A DNA stretch of 64,000 nucleotides from CAYQTL01 sp964420405 (GTDB lineage Bacteria; Acidobacteriota; Thermoanaerobaculia; Thermoanaerobaculales; Sulfomarinibacteraceae): assembly GCA_964420405.1 (NCBI GenBank), contig CAYQTL010000016.1, forward strand, positions 1 to 64,000, in the 5' to 3' direction. Positions 59,417-64,000 of this stretch are shown in pieces (the stretch's first letter is position 1; the number at the start of each line of letters is the position of its first letter). The notes under the pieces were generated by a model. It was given only the letters and a program-made list of their open reading frames with translations, did not search any database and was not told the origin of the DNA. The position numbers and the translations under genes are program-made.

Positions 59417-61116
59417 TGGCACGGAACGACAGACTCGCAGCCGTGGCGGCGGTGGCCCTGGTGATCGTCACAGCCGCCGGCCTCCGCTTCTGGCAGCTCG
59501 GCGCGCCCGACTTGGTGGGTGGGGACGAGGGCTACTACGGCACCTACGCCCGGAACATCCTGGCCGGAGGCCTCGACCAGCTCGTCAACCTCGGGCGCGA
59601 GCCGCTGTCGGCACCCGACAACAAACCGTTCCTCTTCCCGCTGCTGCTGGCCGGCAGCATCACGGTGCTCGGTCCGACCGAGTGGGCCCTGCGGCTGGTG
59701 CCGGCTCTCGCAGGCCTGGTCATGGTGGTGACGGTCGGGGGCCTCGTCCGCCGCTCCCACGGCGCCGCGGCCGCGGTCTGGGCGGCCGGGCTGACGCTGC
59801 TGCTGCCACCCCTGGTGTACGCCTCACGGGTCGTGATGGGCGAGCCGCTCCTGACGGCGTTCGGGTTGGCTGGCCTGTGGGCGGCGGTGATCGCGGTCGA
59901 GGAGCAGCGCCGTTCGGCGGCGCTGCTCGCCGGTGCGCTCTGGGGGTGCGGCTTCCTGGTCAAGCTCTGGCTGGTGGGCCTCTTCATGCTGCCGTTCGGC
60001 GCCGCGCTGCTGGCGTCGCCGGACCTGCGGCGCCGGGCGTCGTCGTGGCGGCTGTCGGCGCTCGCCGCGGCTGCGTTCCTGGTCGTGGGGGGCGCGCACC
60101 TGGCGCTCGTGGCACTGGTCTCACGCACCACGCTCCACTACTGGCTCGAGCAGTACTTCGTGTTCTCGCTCCTCGGGCGGGCTGCCGGCGGCGAGTTCGC
60201 CGACTACTGGCACCAGCCGTGGACCTTCTACCTCCGCGCGACGCTGCAGACCTGCTTCATGGTGCTGCCACTGGCGGTGCTTGGCGCCGCATCGAGCGGG
60301 CGACCGCCGGGCGACGTATCCCGCCTGTCCGGTCGGGTGATGTGGGGGGTGATGGCCCTCGAGCTGCTGCTGCTGTCGGCAATGGAGGTCAAGCTCCGCC
60401 AGTACGGCTTCCCGCTGCTGCCGTCGCTGACGGCGCTCGCCGGCATCGGCGCCGCGGCGCGTCTCGGGGGCTCGGCCGGACGGTCCCCCCGGTGGCTCGC
60501 CGCGGTGGCGGGCGTCGCACTGGCGGCAGCCGTCGTCGCGTGGCAGCTCGGAGCCGCTCCCCTGATGCCCTCCGATGCGGTCGCCGCTGTCGCCGTGGTC
60601 GTTCTCGTCGGATCAGCGGCCCTGTTGGCGCCGGCACCCGTCAGGCTTCGCCGGTGGGATCGGGCGACGGGCGCCCTGCTCGTCGCGGGCACGCTCGCGA
60701 CGGCGGCCGCCGTGAGCGCCGTGACGGTCGCCCGCGAGTGCCTCTCCCACCGGACCGGCTACCGCGAGGCGGCGGCGGCGATCGCGCCGGCGCTTGCCGA
60801 TGTCGACCCGACAACGCCCTGCTTCCTGGCCCCAGAGGTCCCGGCGTTCCAGTTTCACCTGTTCCGGACGGGTCACTACTGGCGAACGCCCTACCTGCCG
60901 GCCGGTCCGGAGCTGTTGCTCGAGAGGGTCGCGGAACCCCGGTGGCGGGCCTACGTCACCACCGCCCAGGAGGATCTCTACGGCGGTCCGACGCCCCCCG
61001 AGGTGGTAGAGTGGGCCGAGCGGAACGCGGTGGAGCTGACGGCGACCGTCGGCACCGCCGCCGGGCACGACATCCCGATCCGAGTCTTCATTCGCTCCCA
61101 GGAGGCCGGAAGATGA
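59416..61116 (+). CDS. ArnT/PMT-family glycosyltransferase-like membrane protein
   Basis: This 566-residue protein has a dozen helices. The first loop has the GT-C acidic motif GGDEGYYGTYARNIL, and RREPLSAP-like residues follow (GREPLSAPDNKPFLFP). This matches lipid-A aminoarabinose transferase/protein mannosyltransferase relatives (PMT_2), which use polyprenyl-phosphate sugars in the periplasm. Start and stop of the neighbouring genes share single bases (TGATG). Confidence 0.85.
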   Translation: MARNDRLAAVAAVALVIVTAAGLRFWQLGAPDLVGGDEGYYGTYARNILAGGLDQLVNLGREPLSAPDNKPFLFPLLLAGSITVLGPTEWALRLVPALAGLVMVVTVGGLVRRSHGAAAAVWAAGLTLLLPPLVYASRVVMGEPLLTAFGLAGLWAAVIAVEEQRRSAALLAGALWGCGFLVKLWLVGLFMLPFGAALLASPDLRRRASSWRLSALAAAAFLVVGGAHLALVALVSRTTLHYWLEQYFVFSLLGRAAGGEFADYWHQPWTFYLRATLQTCFMVLPLAVLGAASSGRPPGDVSRLSGRVMWGVMALELLLLSAMEVKLRQYGFPLLPSLTALAGIGAAARLGGSAGRSPRWLAAVAGVALAAAVVAWQLGAAPLMPSDAVAAVAVVVLVGSAALLAPAPVRLRRWDRATGALLVAGTLATAAAVSAVTVARECLSHRTGYREAAAAIAPALADVDPTTPCFLAPEVPAFQFHLFRTGHYWRTPYLPAGPELLLERVAEPRWRAYVTTAQEDLYGGPTPPEVVEWAERNAVELTATVGTAAGHDIPIRVFIRSQEAGR

Positions 61117-61931
61117 CGTCTCTCGGGCACTGGCGGCTCGAACGCGCCCCGTTCGAGAGCGGGCTCGACCCGGCCTTCTTCTACCCCTCCGACGACCATC
61201 AGGAGGCCGTCGCACGGCTCGAGTTCCTCGGCCGCCAGGCCGGCTCCCAGCTGGGCCTGCTCACCGGCGACATCGGCTGCGGCAAGTCTCTGACCAGGGC
61301 GGTCTTCGCCGAACGATCCCGGGGCCGGCGGCGGATCGCCCAGATCACCTCCAGCCACCTCCCGTTCCCGGACCTGCTGCGTGCGATCCTCTCCCAGCTG
61401 GGACGCGGCGACCCGGGTCCGTCGGCGGCCCAGTCCGACCTCGAGCGCGCCGTCGAGCGGCTCGTGGCCGGCTCGGAGCTGCCGGTCGCGATCCTGCTCG
61501 ACGAGGCGCAGGAGCTCGACCGTGACGCGCTGGTCGGCGTGCGGGCGCTGAACAACCTGAGCGACGGCTGCCTCGACCTGACGATCGTCCTCGTCGGCCA
61601 GCCGGAGCTCCGGGAGCGGATCCAGGGGCTGCCCCAGCTCGACCAGCGCACGGGCCTCCGGTTCCACCTCGAGCCGCTGCCGGTCGGTCTCGTCACGGAT
61701 TACCTCGGGTTCCGGCTTCGGGTCGCGGGTCACCCCGACGGACACGTGTTCGAGGACGCAGCCGCCCGCCTCGTGGCTGAGCGGTCGGCCGGCTACCCTC
61801 GGCGCGTCAACCGGATCGCGCGGCTCGCGATGGCGGTGGCCGAGGGCCGCGGAGCCGACAGGGTCGCCGTCGAGGACGTCGCGTCCGTGGTCGCCGACCT
61901 CGACCGGCAACGGGGAACGCTGTCCGCATGA
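61113..61931 (+). CDS. ExeA-like AAA ATPase (exopolysaccharide/PEP-CTERM-locus type)
   Basis: This 272-residue protein begins with the diagnostic LERAPFESGLDPAFFYPSDDH block. It has an intact Walker A (LTGDIGCGKSLTRAV) and Walker B (VAILLDEAQEL), and a sensor region VLVGQPELRE. This matches ExeA/GspA-type ATPases and the subfamily linked to exosortase (XrtA) exopolysaccharide loci. No exosortase is visible in the window. It overlaps both neighbours by 4 bp. Confidence 0.9.
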   Translation: MTSLGHWRLERAPFESGLDPAFFYPSDDHQEAVARLEFLGRQAGSQLGLLTGDIGCGKSLTRAVFAERSRGRRRIAQITSSHLPFPDLLRAILSQLGRGDPGPSAAQSDLERAVERLVAGSELPVAILLDEAQELDRDALVGVRALNNLSDGCLDLTIVLVGQPELRERIQGLPQLDQRTGLRFHLEPLPVGLVTDYLGFRLRVAGHPDGHVFEDAAARLVAERSAGYPRRVNRIARLAMAVAEGRGADRVAVEDVASVVADLDRQRGTLSA

Positions 61932-64000
61932 GCCGCGGCGATGACGGCCTGCGGGTCCGCGACCTCGTCGGCGGCGAGGGGCCGCCGCGGCCCCGTCGCC
62001 GTGGTCCCCGAGCCGAGGCCGGGGACGACGGCGCGCGGTCACCCGTGCCGCAGGTCGTGGTCGAGACCGGCGGCGACGAGGACAGCGACGGCGGCGCGCA
62101 GCTCCCGTTCGACCCGGCACTGCTCGCCCGTGGGGTGTGGCGCCGGCGGCGCCTGGTCGCGGCGGTCCTCGCGGCGTCTCTGGTGCTGTCGCTCGCCGCC
62201 GCCCTCGCGCTCCCGTCCGATACCTGGCGGGTGTGGACGACGGTGCTGCGCAAGAGCGAGCAGAAAGAGTATCTCGTCACCGGAACGCAGCCGATCGTCA
62301 AGCTCCAGATCTACTCAATGCCGACCCTGCTGCGCCTGGTGAAGGTGGCGTCGAACCTCGACGCGGTCATCGAGCGGACGGGTCTGGAGGGGGTGGCGCC
62401 GGCGGACCTGTCCCGTCGCATCACGGTCGAGAACCCGCGCGACACCCAACTGATCGAGATCATCCTCGACTGGCCCGACCCGGACCAGGCGGTGGCGGTC
62501 GTCAACGTGCTCGCCGAGGTGTTCGTGGCCGAGGTGGACCGGCTCCAGAAGCTGGAGGCGATCGAGGCCTACGACTACCTGGCCGGCGAGCAGCAGGCGA
62601 TCCGGGGGCGGATCTCGGTTCTCGAGCGCGACCTGGTGACGTTCAAGGAGGAGCACGAGGTCGTCGAGCTGTCCGAGCAGACCGGCCGGCTGCTCCAGCA
62701 GCTCGCCGAGTTCGACGCGCTCGCGCGCAAGGAACGGCTGGACGCCGACATGGCCGAGATCGCGGCCCGGCGGACCGCAGCCGAGCTCGCCGAGCAGGCC
62801 CCGACGATCGTCAGCTCCACGTTCGTGAGGCGTCCCGTGCAGTCGCGGCTCGTGGAGCTCGAGACGGAGCTCGCCGCGGCGCTGTCGGTGTACACCGACG
62901 AGGCACCCCAGGTGCGGGAGCTGCGCGACGAGGTCGCGCGCGTGCAGGAGCTCGCCCGGCGCGGGGTCGAGGAGCAGCTCGCCGAGCAGACGGTGTCCCG
63001 CAACCCGGTGATCGCCTCGCTCGAGCAGACCCTCGTCGACCGACGGGTCGAGGCCGCCACCCGACAGGCCCGGGCCGACGGGTACACCGCCGTAGCTGCC
63101 GATCTGCGGCGCCGCCTGCTGGAGCTGCCTGCCCTCGAGAGCCGCCTCGCCGAGCTGTCTCAGCAGCTCGACACCCTGCGCCGCCTCGAGGGGGTTGTGT
63201 CGTCCCGGGTCGAGGAGGTCCGCATCATCCGCGACAGCACCGCCGGCAACCTGTCGATCATGCAGCCGGCGCGCCGGCCCGAGTACCCGCAGCCGTCCCC
63301 TGCCCGACTGGTCGCCGTCGCGGGCACCGTGCTCGGCTTCGGCTTCGCGCTCGCGCTCGCAACGGCGTTGGAGCTCGGCGACCGGCGGGTCAAAGCACTG
63401 TCGGAGGTCCAGTCGGTGCTCGGCGTGCGGCCACTCGGCGAGCTGGGGGAGCTGGAGCCGGGGGAGGTGCTGGTCGCGGGGCGACGGAGCGGCGCCGTCG
63501 TCGACGCCCACCGCGAGATCGCGACGTCCCTGCTGCAGGACAGGCCCGCCGGACAGGGATGGGTGGTCATGGTCACCGGCGCCGGCGCCTTCGAGGGCCG
63601 CACCTCGCTGGTCGTCAACCTCGCCGAGGTGGCGTCACGACGGGGCCTGGAGATCGTCGTCGTGGACGCCGACCTGCGGGACCCAGGTCTTTCGGAGCTG
63701 GCACCGCGCCTCGGCGTCGAGCCGCCGGAGCGGGGGCTGTCGGACGTGCTGCGCGGCGACGCACCGGTTGAGGACGCCCTCGCCGCCGCGGCGGTCCCAG
63801 GCCCGACATGGCTACTGGCCGGTACCGACCCCGATCCAGAGCTACTGGCCGGGCCGGTCTTCGCCGAGGTGGCCGCAACCCTCGCCGAACGCTTTGACCT
63901 GGTTCTCCTGGACGCTCCACCCGCGTTGCCGCCGTCAGAGGCACTGATGGTGGCGACCGTGGCCGACGCGGTGATGCTGGTGGTGGAAGCGTTCGGGCTC
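61928..64000 (+). CDS. Wzz/Wzc-like chain-length determinant with tyrosine-kinase-like domain, partial (runs off the right edge)
   Basis: The first 691 codons are present. A ~70-residue proline/acidic N-terminus precedes a first membrane helix (LVAAVLAASLVLSLAAALAL). A Wzz domain and long coiled coils (~200-420) follow, then a second helix (AVAGTVLGFGFALALAT) and a BY-kinase-like domain. In that domain the P-loop reads GAGAFEGRTSLVVNLA, with Arg where the catalytic Lys is normally found. Walker A' (VVDADLRDPG) and Walker B (LVLLDAPP) are present. It resembles PEP-CTERM-locus Wzc proteins. The C-terminal Tyr cluster, if any, lies beyond the window. Confidence 0.88.
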   Translation, partial: MSRGDDGLRVRDLVGGEGPPRPRRRGPRAEAGDDGARSPVPQVVVETGGDEDSDGGAQLPFDPALLARGVWRRRRLVAAVLAASLVLSLAAALALPSDTWRVWTTVLRKSEQKEYLVTGTQPIVKLQIYSMPTLLRLVKVASNLDAVIERTGLEGVAPADLSRRITVENPRDTQLIEIILDWPDPDQAVAVVNVLAEVFVAEVDRLQKLEAIEAYDYLAGEQQAIRGRISVLERDLVTFKEEHEVVELSEQTGRLLQQLAEFDALARKERLDADMAEIAARRTAAELAEQAPTIVSSTFVRRPVQSRLVELETELAAALSVYTDEAPQVRELRDEVARVQELARRGVEEQLAEQTVSRNPVIASLEQTLVDRRVEAATRQARADGYTAVAADLRRRLLELPALESRLAELSQQLDTLRRLEGVVSSRVEEVRIIRDSTAGNLSIMQPARRPEYPQPSPARLVAVAGTVLGFGFALALATALELGDRRVKALSEVQSVLGVRPLGELGELEPGEVLVAGRRSGAVVDAHREIATSLLQDRPAGQGWVVMVTGAGAFEGRTSLVVNLAEVASRRGLEIVVVDADLRDPGLSELAPRLGVEPPERGLSDVLRGDAPVEDALAAAAVPGPTWLLAGTDPDPELLAGPVFAEVAATLAERFDLVLLDAPPALPPSEALMVATVADAVMLVVEAFGL

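Noticed and set aside
1..64000. tRNA, rRNA, tmRNA or named riboswitch genes
   Set aside because: I looked for the T-loop GGTTCRA pattern and conserved RNA cores in the spacers and saw no convincing case; a covariance search would be needed to exclude small RNAs.

Overview
The window is a high-GC (roughly 70 percent) chromosomal segment from a Gram-negative, double-membraned bacterium. Outer-membrane beta-barrels (21813-22502, 27000-28100), lipoproteins and many secreted proteins support this. A gingipain-like C25 peptidase, secreted proteins with FGQFIPG-type repeats, a HAF-like repeat protein and short FxDGFESGDxxxWS tags together resemble Acidobacteriota of the Thermoanaerobaculia/Holophagae kind. 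That placement is an inference from protein style, because there is no rRNA or tRNA in the window.

Layout. 1-2765: accessory end with a partial hypothetical gene, a transposase remnant with short repeats, and a truncated Rhs gene ending in an HExxH metallopeptidase-like domain, followed by a lipoprotein gene that may encode its immunity partner. 2977-11295: secreted C25 peptidase, a membrane coiled-coil protein, a lipoprotein of the alkaline-phosphatase superfamily, a TPR-CHAT caspase-like protein and a small hypothetical. 11613-18067: a four-gene redox operon (NuoE-like, a NuoF-GltD fusion, a NuoG-N-like ferredoxin and a GOGAT-domain FMN protein), the most unusual system in the window and a candidate flavin-based electron-bifurcating complex. 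18068-34903: mostly single genes (alpha/beta hydrolase, metallo-beta-lactamase fold protein, Spy/CpxP-like protein, OmpW-like barrel, cardiolipin synthase, SLC13 transporter, DUF481 barrel, DoxX, DUF427, a large repeat protein and a two-TM protein).

34904-36183 is a decayed island with broken VapBC-like genes and dispersed repeats. 36184-38710 is a small operon (DUF2141, SDR, monooxygenase-like lipoprotein, TetR) preceded by two near-identical GTTGAC-N3-GTCAAC palindromes, probably the TetR operators. 38979-44222 holds a bidirectional NAD-linked [NiFe]-hydrogenase, hoxEFUYH on the minus strand with its maturation protease hoxW convergent. A well-formed promoter with a CRP/FNR-type dyad centred near -42 lies upstream of hoxE. 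44698-46251 is a response regulator with a GGDEF domain.

46272-64000 is an exopolysaccharide locus transcribed divergently from about 53.7-53.9 kb. Leftward are two GT4 enzymes, a priming-transferase/WecG fusion, a STAS protein, an O-antigen ligase-like protein, a GT2 and a nucleotidyltransferase-like protein. Rightward are an alkaline-phosphatase-superfamily enzyme, a flippase, a GT4, two GT-C membrane proteins, an ExeA-like ATPase and a Wzc-like chain-length protein that runs off the window. Many genes in these operons overlap by 4 bp, indicating translational coupling. Several apparent frameshifts fall in short homopolymers, so some broken genes may be assembly errors.
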